DNA from: Methylobacterium persicinum
GTDB taxonomy: Bacteria > Pseudomonadota > Alphaproteobacteria > Rhizobiales > Beijerinckiaceae
Assembly: GCF_022179525.1 (NCBI RefSeq)
Contig: NZ_BPQX01000020.1
Location: forward strand, 1 to 64,000
Direction of reading: 5' to 3'
DNA length: 64,000 nucleotides
Part shown: positions 46,218 through 54,059 of the stretch, piece after piece
Position numbering within the stretch: the first letter of the stretch is position 1
Layout of the letters: each line of letters opens with the position of its first letter
Notes under the pieces: model-generated
What the model was told of the DNA's origin: nothing
The model's database searches: none
What the model saw: only the letters and a program-made list of their open reading frames with translations
Program-made: the position numbers and the translations under genes

Positions 46218-46706
46218 ATGAAGCGTGAAGACCTCACCGAGAAGCTGCTCGACATTAAGCGTGAGAAGGGCTGGACCTGGAAGCACATCCACGAGCAGAT
46301 CGGGGGCCTGTCGCCCTTCCTGATCACCGCCGCCTGCATGGGCCAGATGAAATTGCCTAAAGCGCAGGCACGGCGTGCCGCAGAATTGTTCGGCCTGACC
46401 GAGGCCGAGGAGCGCATGATCAACGAGGCGCCCTACCGGGGATCGATTCCGTCCATGCCGCCGACCGATCCGCTGATCTACCGCTTCTACGAGTTGGTCA
46501 TGGTCTACGGCACGACCTTCAAGGAGCTGATCCAGGAGGAGTTCGGCGACGGCATCATGTCGGCCATCGACTTCAACATGGACATGGCCCGGGAGGCCAA
46601 CAACAAGGGCGACCGGGTGAAGCTGACCATGTCGGGCAAGTTCCTGCCCTACAAGTATTACGGCAACGACGACGAGACGCCCGAATACGGCTTCAAAGAG
46701 CAGTAA
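46218..46706 (+). CDS. cynS: Cyanate hydratase (cyanase)
   Basis: A 162-aa enzyme converting cyanate and bicarbonate to ammonia and two CO2. ATG 46218 follows gcggaggac; upstream in-frame starts are rejected. The catalytic triad is intact: Arg89, Glu92 and Ser115 (Arg96, Glu99, Ser122 in E. coli), in PLIYRFYELV and GDGIMSAIDF. The N-terminal helical DNA-binding-like domain is complete. It is divergent from tsaE-amgK; no CynR regulator or cyanate transporter gene is adjacent. Confidence 0.95.
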   Translation: MKREDLTEKLLDIKREKGWTWKHIHEQIGGLSPFLITAACMGQMKLPKAQARRAAELFGLTEAEERMINEAPYRGSIPSMPPTDPLIYRFYELVMVYGTTFKELIQEEFGDGIMSAIDFNMDMAREANNKGDRVKLTMSGKFLPYKYYGNDDETPEYGFKEQ

Positions 46707-46712
46707 GCAGGA

Positions 46713-46865
46713 TCACTGCGATGCCGTCACGCTGATCATCGGCAGGGTGACAGCGAGGCTGGCCTCGGGCTCCCGCGGGGGGCCGAGGCTCGCCAGAGCC
46801 GCGAGGCCGAGGCCCAGGGACAGGGCGAGGAGCGAGGTCTCGAACCCGCGATAGATCCATTCCAT
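46713..46865 (-). CDS. Possible 50-aa single-helix membrane protein
   Basis: ATG at 46865 is preceded by GGGAGGTG, an excellent ribosome binding site at 5-base spacing. The product starts MEWIYRGFETSLLALSLGLG, has one membrane helix, and a short periplasmic or cytoplasmic tail ending VTASQ. It sits 54 bp after the EamA gene on the same strand. No family is recognised. Confidence 0.5.
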   Translation of the reverse strand: MEWIYRGFETSLLALSLGLGLAALASLGPPREPEASLAVTLPMISVTASQ

Positions 46866-46919
46866 CGTCACCTCCCGCGTCGAGAGGGGAGGATCGGCGG
46901 GAAAGGTTACGAAACCGGC

Positions 46920-47357
46920 CTACCAGCCCGACGCCACGAGGGCGGCCCCGGCCGCAATGAGCACCACGCCGGCCCAGGCGGCGGCGCTCAGGGTCTCCCC
47001 GAGCAGGCTCGCCCCGAGGATTGCCACCAGCACGACGCTGAGCTTGTCGATGGGGGCGACCCGGGCCGCCTCGCCAAGCGACAGGGCGCGGAAATAACAC
47101 AGCCACGACGCCCCGGTGGCGAGCCCCGACAGGATCAGGAACAGGAGGCTGCGGCCGGAGATCGTGCCGAGCGCCGCCCCCTGCCCCGTCGCCACGACGA
47201 TGGCGGCGGCGAAGAGCAGGATCACCACCGTGCGGACGAGGGTCGCCACGTCCGAGGGCACCCCCGAAACGCCGACCTTGGCGAGGATCGCGGTCATCGC
47301 CGCGAAGACCGCCGAAAGGATCGCCCAGAACCGCCAGGATTGCAGCAGTGACGTCAT
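46920..47357 (-). CDS. Small EamA/DMT-family transporter
   Basis: A 145-aa membrane protein with five predicted helices and a single EamA unit (FWAILSAVFAAMTAILAKVG at the start, GLATGASWLCYFRALSLGEA, KLSVVLVAILGASLLGETLS). Half-length EamA proteins like this are thought to act as dimers; the substrate is unknown. It starts 34 bp after the carboxymuconolactone decarboxylase-like gene. Confidence 0.85.
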   Translation of the reverse strand: MTSLLQSWRFWAILSAVFAAMTAILAKVGVSGVPSDVATLVRTVVILLFAAAIVVATGQGAALGTISGRSLLFLILSGLATGASWLCYFRALSLGEAARVAPIDKLSVVLVAILGASLLGETLSAAAWAGVVLIAAGAALVASGW

Positions 47358-47391
47358 CGCTTCTCGCCTCGACCGGGACCGCCGCCGCCCC

Positions 47392-48003
47392 TCACTCCGG
47401 CAGGCGCGGCAGAGGCGTCCCGTCCTTCGGAAGGGGATAGCGGGCGGCGTTCAACTCCATCGCCAGGAACGTGTAGTAGCCGCCGATGGCGGCGAGATCG
47501 ACCGTCCCGGCCTTGCCGAAACGGGTCTCGGCGCGGGCGAAGGTCGTGTCCGAGACGCGCTTGTTCTCCTGCAACTCGGTCGTGAAGTCGTAGACGATGG
47601 CCTCGTCCTCGCTCATCGCGGCGGGCCGCCGCCCGTCGCGGATCGCCGCGACAATCTCCGGCGCGATCCCCGCCTTCTCGGCGATGGGCGCGTGCACGTA
47701 CCACTCGTAATCCTGGGTCCAGCGCCGCGCTGTAACGAGGATCACCAGTTCGGACAGCGTCGTGCCGATCTTCGGCTTGTAGCGCAGGTAATCGCCCATG
47801 GACCGGGCAAGGCTCATGACCTCCGGGGAGTACATCAACGGCTCGAACGGGCCGAAGACCGGCTTCTTGCGCGCCTCCTCGAAGTCCTTGGCGGCCTGCT
47901 TCTGCTCGGGCGTGTACTGGTCGGGCGGGATGGTCGGCAGCCGGTCCTGGGCGACGGCGGCGAGGGGGAAGAGAACGAACAGGGCGGCAAGGCGGGTCTG
48001 CAT
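47392..48003 (-). CDS. Exported carboxymuconolactone decarboxylase-like protein
   Basis: A 203-aa protein from ATG 48003, with a signal peptide (MQTRLAALFVLFPLAAVAQ). The AhpD/CMD-type helical domain (about 60-180) contains LSELVILVTARRWTQDYEWY and ADYDFT-like text but lacks the CxxC of AhpD, so peroxidase activity is unlikely. Export is unusual for the family, and the substrate is unknown. An upstream longer frame to 48285 is rejected because it overlaps a terminator and the next gene's end. Confidence 0.8.
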   Translation of the reverse strand: MQTRLAALFVLFPLAAVAQDRLPTIPPDQYTPEQKQAAKDFEEARKKPVFGPFEPLMYSPEVMSLARSMGDYLRYKPKIGTTLSELVILVTARRWTQDYEWYVHAPIAEKAGIAPEIVAAIRDGRRPAAMSEDEAIVYDFTTELQENKRVSDTTFARAETRFGKAGTVDLAAIGGYYTFLAMELNAARYPLPKDGTPLPRLPE

Positions 48004-48092
48004 GGATCGCACCTTCGGCAAGGGAGCCGCGTTTCTTGCCGATGCGGCCCCCGAACGCGAGGGGGACGCCACGCGACCGCGAAACGAAACGA

Positions 48093-48112
48093 CCCGCCCC
48101 GTAAGGGGCGGG
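48093..48112 (-). terminator. Hairpin after the aldehyde oxidoreductase operon
   Basis: A perfect 8-bp stem (cccgcccc/ggggcggg) with loop gtaa, followed on the minus strand by tcgtttcgtttc. It lies about 60 bp beyond the large-subunit stop. Confidence 0.6.
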
Positions 48113-48172
48113 CCGCCGAGGGTCCGCGTAGTTTCTAGCGCAGAACCGACATCCATTTCAGCGGACGAAGCT

Positions 48173-50425
48173 TCAAAGCAGCTTGTCGATGGTAATCGGC
48201 ATGTCACGGACGCGCTTGCCGGTGGCGTGGAAGACGGCGTTGGCGATGGCCGCCGCCGTTCCCACGATGCCGATCTCGCCGACACCCTTCACGCCCAGCG
48301 GGTTGGCCTTGTCCTCCTCGTCCACGAAGATCACGTCGAGGTCGTGGATGTCGGCATGCGCCGGCACGTGGTACTCGCCGAGGTTCCGGTTCATGAACCG
48401 GCCGAGCTGGTGGTCCAGCATCGATTCCTCATGGAGCGCCGAGCCGATCCCCATCACGGTGGCGCCGATGATCTGGCTCCGAGCCGTCTTGGGGTTGAGG
48501 ATCTTGCCCGCGGCAATGGCCGAGACCACCCGCGTCACCCGCACCTGGCCCAGTTCCTCGTCGACCTTCACCTCCACGAACACCGCTTGGTGGGTGAAGC
48601 ACTCGAACTCCTTGGCGAAGTCCGAATCCGGCCCCGCCTCCCCGATCACCTCGATCCGGTCATGGCCCCCGGCCTTCATCGCATCCGCGATGGCGACCGA
48701 GCGGGACGGATCGTCGGCGAGCGCGATGCGCCCGTTCGAGAAGACCACGCGCTCGAAATCGGCGTTGGCGAGGGGCGAATCGTCCATCTGCCGGGCCAGC
48801 ACGAAGACCTGCGCCGCGATCTCCCGGCACGCCTTCATCGCCGCCGTGCCTGAGGACGCCGCCGTCCACGAGCCGCCGGCCACGGGGGCCTCGGCGAGGG
48901 AGGTGTCGCCGAGCTTCGTCGTCACGTCCTCCATCGACAGGCCCAGCGTGTCGGCGCCGATCTGCGTGAGGATCGTGTAGGTGCCGGTGCCGATGTCGCC
49001 GGTGGAGTTGCCGAGTTCGAGCTTGCCGTCGCTGGTGAGCACCGCGCGCACCTTGGACGGCATCATCAGTGCCTCCCAGATGCCCGAGGCGACGCCCCAG
49101 CCGACGAGTTCGCGCCCGTCCCGCATGGACCGGGGCTCGGCGTTGCGCTTGGCCCAGCCGAAGCGGGCCGCGCCCTCCTCGAAGCAGGATTTCAGCGCCT
49201 TCGAGCCGAAGGGCTTGTCCTCGATGGGCTCCCGGTCGGTGTAGTTGATGAGCCGCAGCTCGATCGGGTCCTTGCCGAGGTCCCGGGCCAGTTCGTCCAT
49301 CGCGCTCTCGAGGGCGAACAGGCCGGAGACGGCGCCGGGCGCCCGCATGTCGCCGGGCGTCGCCGTGTCGATCTTGGCGAGCTTGTAGGTGAGCTTGACG
49401 TTGTCGCAGGCGTAGAGCGTGCCCGACCAGTTGACGATGTTCTCCTGGTAATCCTCGTAGTGCGAGGTGCCGTGAACGGCATCGTGCCGGAGGGCCTGGA
49501 GGGCACCGTCCTGGCCCGCCCCGAGGGAGACGGTCTGCACCGCCTCGGCCCGGTAGGTGAAGCTCCACATCTGCTCACGGGTCAGGACGATCCGCACCGA
49601 GCGGTTCAGGTCCCGGGCGGCCAGCATCGCCAGGAAGGCCTGGAACTGCGGACGCAAGCCCGAGCCGAAGCCGCCACCGAGATAGGGGTTGAGCACCCGC
49701 ACCTGCTCCGGCTTCAGGCCGAAGGCGCCGGTGAGGTATTGCTGCGTGTTCGAGACACCCTGCACCTTGTCGTAGACGGTGTAGTGGCCGTCCGCCTCGA
49801 CCACGACGGTCGTGGCGTGGGGCTCCATCGGGTTATGGTGCTCGTTGGCCATCCGGTACTGCTGGCGCAGCTTGATGGGCGCCTTGTCGAAGGCTCCGTC
49901 CGCATCACCCCACGGCTCCGGCGGCGGCTTGATGCCGTCGCGCTTCTTGGGCGGGTCGTAGGCCTCGCCGACCAGGGCGTCGATGTCGGTCCTGGGCGTC
50001 TCCGCCTTGTAGCCGACCTTCACCAGGGAGGCGGCGTAGCGGGCCGTCTCGAAATCCTCCGCGAGCACCACCGCCACCGGCTGGCCTGAGAACAGGATGG
50101 TGGCATCGAGCAGCGGCCGGTAGGGCACGCCGGGGGGCGCCACCGCGTCCTGGTAGACCTTCGGGTCCTCGGACATGTCCGGACGGTTCTCGTGGGTGAG
50201 CACCTTGATCACGCCGGGCACCGCTTCGGCCGCGGTGGAATCGATCCCCGTGATCGTGCCCCGGGCGATGGTGCTGGTGACGACGTAGCCGTGGGTGAGG
50301 CCCGGCGCCGAGAACTCGGCGGCGTACTTGGCGAGGCCGGTGACCTTCGCGGGGCCGTCGACGCGGCTGCGGGGGCTGCCGACGTGACGGTCGGTGCCGG
50401 AGGCGGGGCTGATCTGAATGGTCAT
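48173..50425 (-). CDS. Aldehyde oxidoreductase molybdenum-binding subunit (PaoC-like)
   Basis: A 750-aa xanthine dehydrogenase-family large subunit. It holds the molybdopterin-cytosine dinucleotide site where substrates such as aldehydes are hydroxylated. Characteristic text: RVDGPAKVTGLAKYAAEF at the N-terminus, NPYLGGGFGSGLRPQFQAF, and the catalytic Glu in GVKGVGEIG near the C-terminus. Length and subunit order fit PaoC rather than xanthine dehydrogenase. It is the third gene of the operon, 7 bp after the FAD subunit. Confidence 0.85.
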   Translation of the reverse strand: MTIQISPASGTDRHVGSPRSRVDGPAKVTGLAKYAAEFSAPGLTHGYVVTSTIARGTITGIDSTAAEAVPGVIKVLTHENRPDMSEDPKVYQDAVAPPGVPYRPLLDATILFSGQPVAVVLAEDFETARYAASLVKVGYKAETPRTDIDALVGEAYDPPKKRDGIKPPPEPWGDADGAFDKAPIKLRQQYRMANEHHNPMEPHATTVVVEADGHYTVYDKVQGVSNTQQYLTGAFGLKPEQVRVLNPYLGGGFGSGLRPQFQAFLAMLAARDLNRSVRIVLTREQMWSFTYRAEAVQTVSLGAGQDGALQALRHDAVHGTSHYEDYQENIVNWSGTLYACDNVKLTYKLAKIDTATPGDMRAPGAVSGLFALESAMDELARDLGKDPIELRLINYTDREPIEDKPFGSKALKSCFEEGAARFGWAKRNAEPRSMRDGRELVGWGVASGIWEALMMPSKVRAVLTSDGKLELGNSTGDIGTGTYTILTQIGADTLGLSMEDVTTKLGDTSLAEAPVAGGSWTAASSGTAAMKACREIAAQVFVLARQMDDSPLANADFERVVFSNGRIALADDPSRSVAIADAMKAGGHDRIEVIGEAGPDSDFAKEFECFTHQAVFVEVKVDEELGQVRVTRVVSAIAAGKILNPKTARSQIIGATVMGIGSALHEESMLDHQLGRFMNRNLGEYHVPAHADIHDLDVIFVDEEDKANPLGVKGVGEIGIVGTAAAIANAVFHATGKRVRDMPITIDKLL

Positions 50426-50432
50426 CGGGACC

Positions 50433-51440
50433 TCACTGGATGCGCTTGTCGCTGAGCGACTGGGGCGTGCCCGCGGCGGCCTGTTCGAGGCCGCGCACGA
50501 TGGCGCGCCGGGCGAGTTCGATCTTGAAGCCGTTCTCGGACTGGGGCTTCGCCTCGGCCACGATCAGGTCCGCCGCCTTGGCGAAGGTCTCCCGGGTGGC
50601 GGGCTTGCCGGCGAGCAGCGCCTCGGCCTCGGCGTTGCGCCAGGGCTTGTGGGCGACGCCGCCGAGGGCGAGGCGGGCGGTCTTAATGCTGTCGCCGTCG
50701 AGTTCGAGGGCGGCGGCCACCGAGACCAGGGCGAAGGCGTAGGAGAGCCGGTCACGCAGCTTCAGGTAGGTGTAGTTCTGCGAAAAACCCTGCTCCGGCA
50801 GGTCGACGGCGACGACGATCTCGCCGGGCTTGAGGGTCGTGTCCTTCTCCGGCTCGTTCCCCGGCAGGCGGTGGAACTCGGCGAAGGGGATCGACCGCTC
50901 GCCGTCCGGCCCGTTCACCTGCACGACCGCGTCGAGGGCGCTGAGCGCCACGCACATGTCGGACGGGTGGGTGGCGATGCACTTGTCGCTGGTGCCGAAG
51001 ATCGCGTGGATGCGGTTCACGCCGCCGATCGCCGGGCAGCCCGATCCGGGTTCGCGCTTGTTGCAGGGCGTGCCCGCGTCATAGAAGTAGTAGCATCGGG
51101 TGCGCTGGAGCAGGTTGCCGCCAGTCGTCGCGGCGTTGCGCAGCTGAGCCGAGGCCCCGGCCAGGATCGCGTTGCGCAGGAGCGGGTAACGCTCCGCGAC
51201 GCGGGAATCGTAGGCGACGGCGGCGTTGGTGGCGAGCGCCCCGAGGCGCAGGCCGCCATCCTTCTCCTCGATGCCCTTGAGGGGCAGGTGGGTGATGTCG
51301 ATCAGCCGGCCCGGCTTCTCGACCTCGTACTTCATCAGATCGAGGAGGTTGGTGCCGCCTGCGATGAAGCGGGCCCCGGCCCCGAAGGCGCCGACCGCCT
51401 CCGCCACCGTGCCGGCACGGACGTATTCGAAGCGGTTCAT
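50433..51440 (-). CDS. Aldehyde oxidoreductase FAD subunit (PaoB-like)
   Basis: A 335-aa FAD-binding subunit. The FAD loop [20 protein letters not shown] and the second motif [17 protein letters not shown] are present. Four Cys in the segment [28 protein letters not shown] and [12 protein letters not shown] match the extra [4Fe-4S] cluster of PaoB-type subunits. ATG 51440 overlaps the stop of the small-subunit gene by 4 bases, so the two are translationally coupled. Confidence 0.85.
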   Translation of the reverse strand: MNRFEYVRAGTVAEAVGAFGAGARFIAGGTNLLDLMKYEVEKPGRLIDITHLPLKGIEEKDGGLRLGALATNAAVAYDSRVAERYPLLRNAILAGASAQLRNAATTGGNLLQRTRCYYFYDAGTPCNKREPGSGCPAIGGVNRIHAIFGTSDKCIATHPSDMCVALSALDAVVQVNGPDGERSIPFAEFHRLPGNEPEKDTTLKPGEIVVAVDLPEQGFSQNYTYLKLRDRLSYAFALVSVAAALELDGDSIKTARLALGGVAHKPWRNAEAEALLAGKPATRETFAKAADLIVAEAKPQSENGFKIELARRAIVRGLEQAAAGTPQSLSDKRIQ

Positions 51441-51964
51441 CGGGCACCCCCGTGCTGCATCACATCCTCGATGGCATCGACGATGTTGGTGTAGGCGCCG
51501 CAACGGCAGATGTTGCCGCTCATGGCCTCGCGGATCTCGTCCCGGCTGTGGGCGTGGCCTTCGCTCATCATGCCGACGGCGGAGCAGAGCTGTCCCGGCG
51601 TGCAGTAGCCGCACTGGAACGCGTCGTGCTCGATGAAGGCTTCCTGGATCGGGTGCAGGTTGTTGCTGCCCTTCCGTTCGCCGAGGCTCGCCAAGCCCTC
51701 GACGGTGGTGATCTCGGCCCCGTCCTTCATCACCGCGAGGGTGAGGCAGGCATTCACCCGGGTGCCGTCCACCAGCACGGTGCAGGCGCCGCACTGGCCG
51801 TGGTCGCAGCCCTTCTTGGTACCGGTGAGGTCGAGGCGCTCGCGCAGGAGGTCGAGGAGAGTCGTCCAGGGGGCGACCTGAAGCTCCCGGCGCTGGCCGT
51901 TGATGGTAAGCGTGATGCCGATAGGCGTATCCGCCGAGACCGGCGGACTCTGTTCGAGCAGCAT
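51437..51964 (-). CDS. Aldehyde oxidoreductase iron-sulfur subunit (PaoA-like)
   Basis: A 175-aa [2Fe-2S] subunit. The plant-ferredoxin cluster motif [21 protein letters not shown] and the second cluster motif CGYCTPGQ...CRCGAY are complete, so electrons can pass from the Mo site to FAD. ATG 51964 is used; a TTG at 52036 would add a 24-residue Ala/Pro-rich leader without a clear Tat motif. First gene of the three-gene operon. Confidence 0.85.
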   Translation of the reverse strand: MLLEQSPPVSADTPIGITLTINGQRRELQVAPWTTLLDLLRERLDLTGTKKGCDHGQCGACTVLVDGTRVNACLTLAVMKDGAEITTVEGLASLGERKGSNNLHPIQEAFIEHDAFQCGYCTPGQLCSAVGMMSEGHAHSRDEIREAMSGNICRCGAYTNIVDAIEDVMQHGGAR

Positions 51965-52136
51965 GGCGTCGTCCGCGAAAGGGGCCGGCAGGGCCGGCGG
52001 GAATGATCGGGCACCGGCCGCAGCGGCGATGCGCAACGCGACGGCCCGTGGGCGCCGTCGATAACCATTCCAAACTGTCCCTGTTCCGGGAATTCAAACC
52101 CTGCGACCGAAGGGACCCCACCTAGTACGGGGCGGC

Positions 52137-53183
52137 CTAGCCCCCGGTGACGCTCATGTGCCGCGGCACGGCGGCGGGGCGCTGGCGGGCGATGACGAAA
52201 TCATGCCCCTTGGGCTTGCGCGAGATCGCCTCCTCCACCGCCCGGGCGAGGACGGCGTCGTCCCCAGTCGCCCGCAGGACGGCCCGCAGATCCGCCGAAT
52301 CCTCCTGCCCCAGGCAGAGGTAAAGCTGGCCGGTGCAGGTCAGGCGCACCCGATTGCAGCTCTCGCAGAAATTGTGCGTCAGGGGCGTGATGAAACCGAG
52401 CCGACCCCCGGTCTCCTCGACGCGCACGTAGCGGGCCGGGCCGCCCGTGCGGTCGGGCAGGTTCGTGAGGGTGTAGCGGCTCTCCAGGCGCTGGCGCACC
52501 ACCGAGAGGGGCAGGAACTGGTCGGTCCGGTCGGCCTCGATCTCGCCGAGCGGCATCACCTCGATCAGGGTCATGTCCATGCCGAGGCCGTGGGCCCAGG
52601 CGATCATGTCCGGAATCTCATCGCCGTTGACGTCCCGCAGGGCGACGGCGTTGATCTTCACCTGCATCCCCGCCGCCCGGGCAGCCTCGATCCCGCCGAG
52701 CACCACCGGCAGGTCGCCCCGGCGGGTGATGTCCTTGAACTTGGCCGCATCGAGGGTGTCGAGGGAGACGTTAATGCGCTTCACGCCGAGCGAGGCCAGC
52801 TCCGGCGCGAACCGGGCGAGCTGGGTACCGTTGGTGGTGAGCGTCAGCTCCTTCAGGGCCCCCGAATCGAGATGCCGCGAGAGCCGCCGGAACAGGTGCA
52901 TGATGTCCCGCCGGACCAGGGGCTCGCCGCCAGTGATGCGGAGCTTCCTCACCCCGCGGGCGATGAACACGCCGCAGAGACGGTCGAGCTCTTCCAGGCT
53001 GAGCAGATCGCGCTTGGGCAGGAACTGCATGGTCTCGGACATGCAGTAGGCGCAACGCAGGTCGCACCGATCCGTCACCGAGATGCGCAGATAGGAGATC
53101 GCCCGCTGGAACGGGTCGATCAGTGGCGCCGGTCCCGTGCCGTGCGGCGGAACGGTCGGCGGAAGGGAGATGGCATCGGACAT
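52137..53183 (-). CDS. moaA: GTP 3',8-cyclase (molybdenum cofactor step 1)
   Basis: A 348-aa radical-SAM enzyme that converts GTP to 3',8-cyclo-GTP at the start of molybdopterin synthesis. The radical-SAM cysteines are Cys40, Cys44 and Cys47 ([11 protein letters not shown]). The second [4Fe-4S] cluster motif is in [16 protein letters not shown], and the essential C-terminal Gly-Gly is present (SVTGG). ATG 53183 is chosen over a long upstream frame. It lies next to the molybdenum aldehyde oxidoreductase operon, which needs the cofactor. Confidence 0.95.
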   Translation of the reverse strand: MSDAISLPPTVPPHGTGPAPLIDPFQRAISYLRISVTDRCDLRCAYCMSETMQFLPKRDLLSLEELDRLCGVFIARGVRKLRITGGEPLVRRDIMHLFRRLSRHLDSGALKELTLTTNGTQLARFAPELASLGVKRINVSLDTLDAAKFKDITRRGDLPVVLGGIEAARAAGMQVKINAVALRDVNGDEIPDMIAWAHGLGMDMTLIEVMPLGEIEADRTDQFLPLSVVRQRLESRYTLTNLPDRTGGPARYVRVEETGGRLGFITPLTHNFCESCNRVRLTCTGQLYLCLGQEDSADLRAVLRATGDDAVLARAVEEAISRKPKGHDFVIARQRPAAVPRHMSVTGG

Positions 53184-53265
53184 CAGTCGGGATATGATGG
53201 GAGGAACGCCCAGGGGCAAGCGCGCCCAGTGAGCGCAACCCCCGATTGGCCTGAAGGTGTGACCG

Positions 53266-53691
53266 TTGAACCCATCACCGGACCAAGAGTTCTGGCCGAC
53301 CGAGCTTCGCCTGTCGCCGGACAAGAAAATCCTGACCGTCGCCTTCGATGACGGGACGCGCTTCACGCTCCCGGCGGAATACCTGCGGGTGTCGAGCCCC
53401 TCGGCGGAGGTGCAGGGTCATTCCCCCGCCGAGCGCAAGGTGATCGGCGGCAAGCGCAACGTGGCGATCCTGGCGGTGGAGCCCGTGGGCAACTACGCGG
53501 TGAAGCTCGCCTTCGACGACATGCACGATACCGGCCTGTTCGGCTGGGGCTATCTTCACGAGCTCGGCCGCAACTACGTCCGGCGGTGGGAGACCTACCT
53601 CGGCGAGCTCGCCGCCCGCGGTCTCGACCGGGATACGATGGCGCCGGCCAAGTCGGGCGGCTGCGGCTCGGGCTCCTGCGGCTGCCACTGA
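53266..53691 (+). CDS. DUF971 protein with Cys-rich tail
   Basis: A 141-aa protein. A DUF971 domain (about 8-110: [39 protein letters not shown]) is followed by a short linker and the metal-binding-like tail [11 protein letters not shown]. Similar domains occur at the N-terminus of gamma-butyrobetaine hydroxylases and beside iron-sulfur or molybdenum cofactor genes. TTG at 53266 is the probable start, with aaggtg upstream. It is divergent from moaA, which supports a link to cofactor or Fe-S biology, by inference. Confidence 0.8.
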   Translation: MNPSPDQEFWPTELRLSPDKKILTVAFDDGTRFTLPAEYLRVSSPSAEVQGHSPAERKVIGGKRNVAILAVEPVGNYAVKLAFDDMHDTGLFGWGYLHELGRNYVRRWETYLGELAARGLDRDTMAPAKSGGCGSGSCGCH

Positions 53692-53720
53692 GATCGTGCG
53701 TCCCTGATCGTCGCTGACCC

Positions 53721-53813
53721 CGTCATTGCGAGCGCAGCGAAGCAATCTAGGGATCCGCCTCGTCCTGGGGCGTCCCGCTGCCCTGGGTTGCTTCGCTTTC
53801 GCTCGCAATGACG
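53721..53813. repeat. 93-bp inverted-repeat element, copy 1
   Basis: Begins cgtcattgcgagcgcagcga and ends cgctcgcaatgacg, so its ends pair into a long hairpin, with gcagcgaagcaat/ttgcttcgct inner arms around a variable centre. A second copy lies at 59590-59682. Confidence 0.8.
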
Positions 53814-53853
53814 GCTCGGATTCACGGTGAGGGTGCCCAGCCCCACCCTTCCC

Positions 53854-53999
53854 CCTCATCCTGAGGTGACCGCGTCAGCGGGCCTCGAAGGCCTCATCCT
53901 GAGGTGACCGCGTCAGCGGGCCTCGAAGGAGGGCTCCAGAAGGCTCCGCGATCCCTGGAGCCCTCCTTCGAGGCTGCTTCGCAGCACCTCAGGATGAGG
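53854..53999. repeat. 'CATCCTGAGG' repeat array
   Basis: Two direct 38-bp copies starting at 53854 and 53892 (cctcatcctgaggtgaccgc...) are followed by an inverted copy at 53965-53999 (ccttcgaggctgcttcgcag, cctcaggatgagg). It lies between the convergent DUF971 and addB genes and is the same family as 37150-37215. Confidence 0.8.
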
Positions 54000-54059
54000 G
54001 GGGAGGAAGGGAACGGCGGTCAGAAACCAGTCCCGCTTGGCTCCGGGAAAACCCCGGCC

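Noticed and set aside
30738-54000. CRISPR array suspected from repeated palindromes
   Set aside because: Repeats are dispersed, differ in family and are not separated by regular spacers; no cas genes are present.
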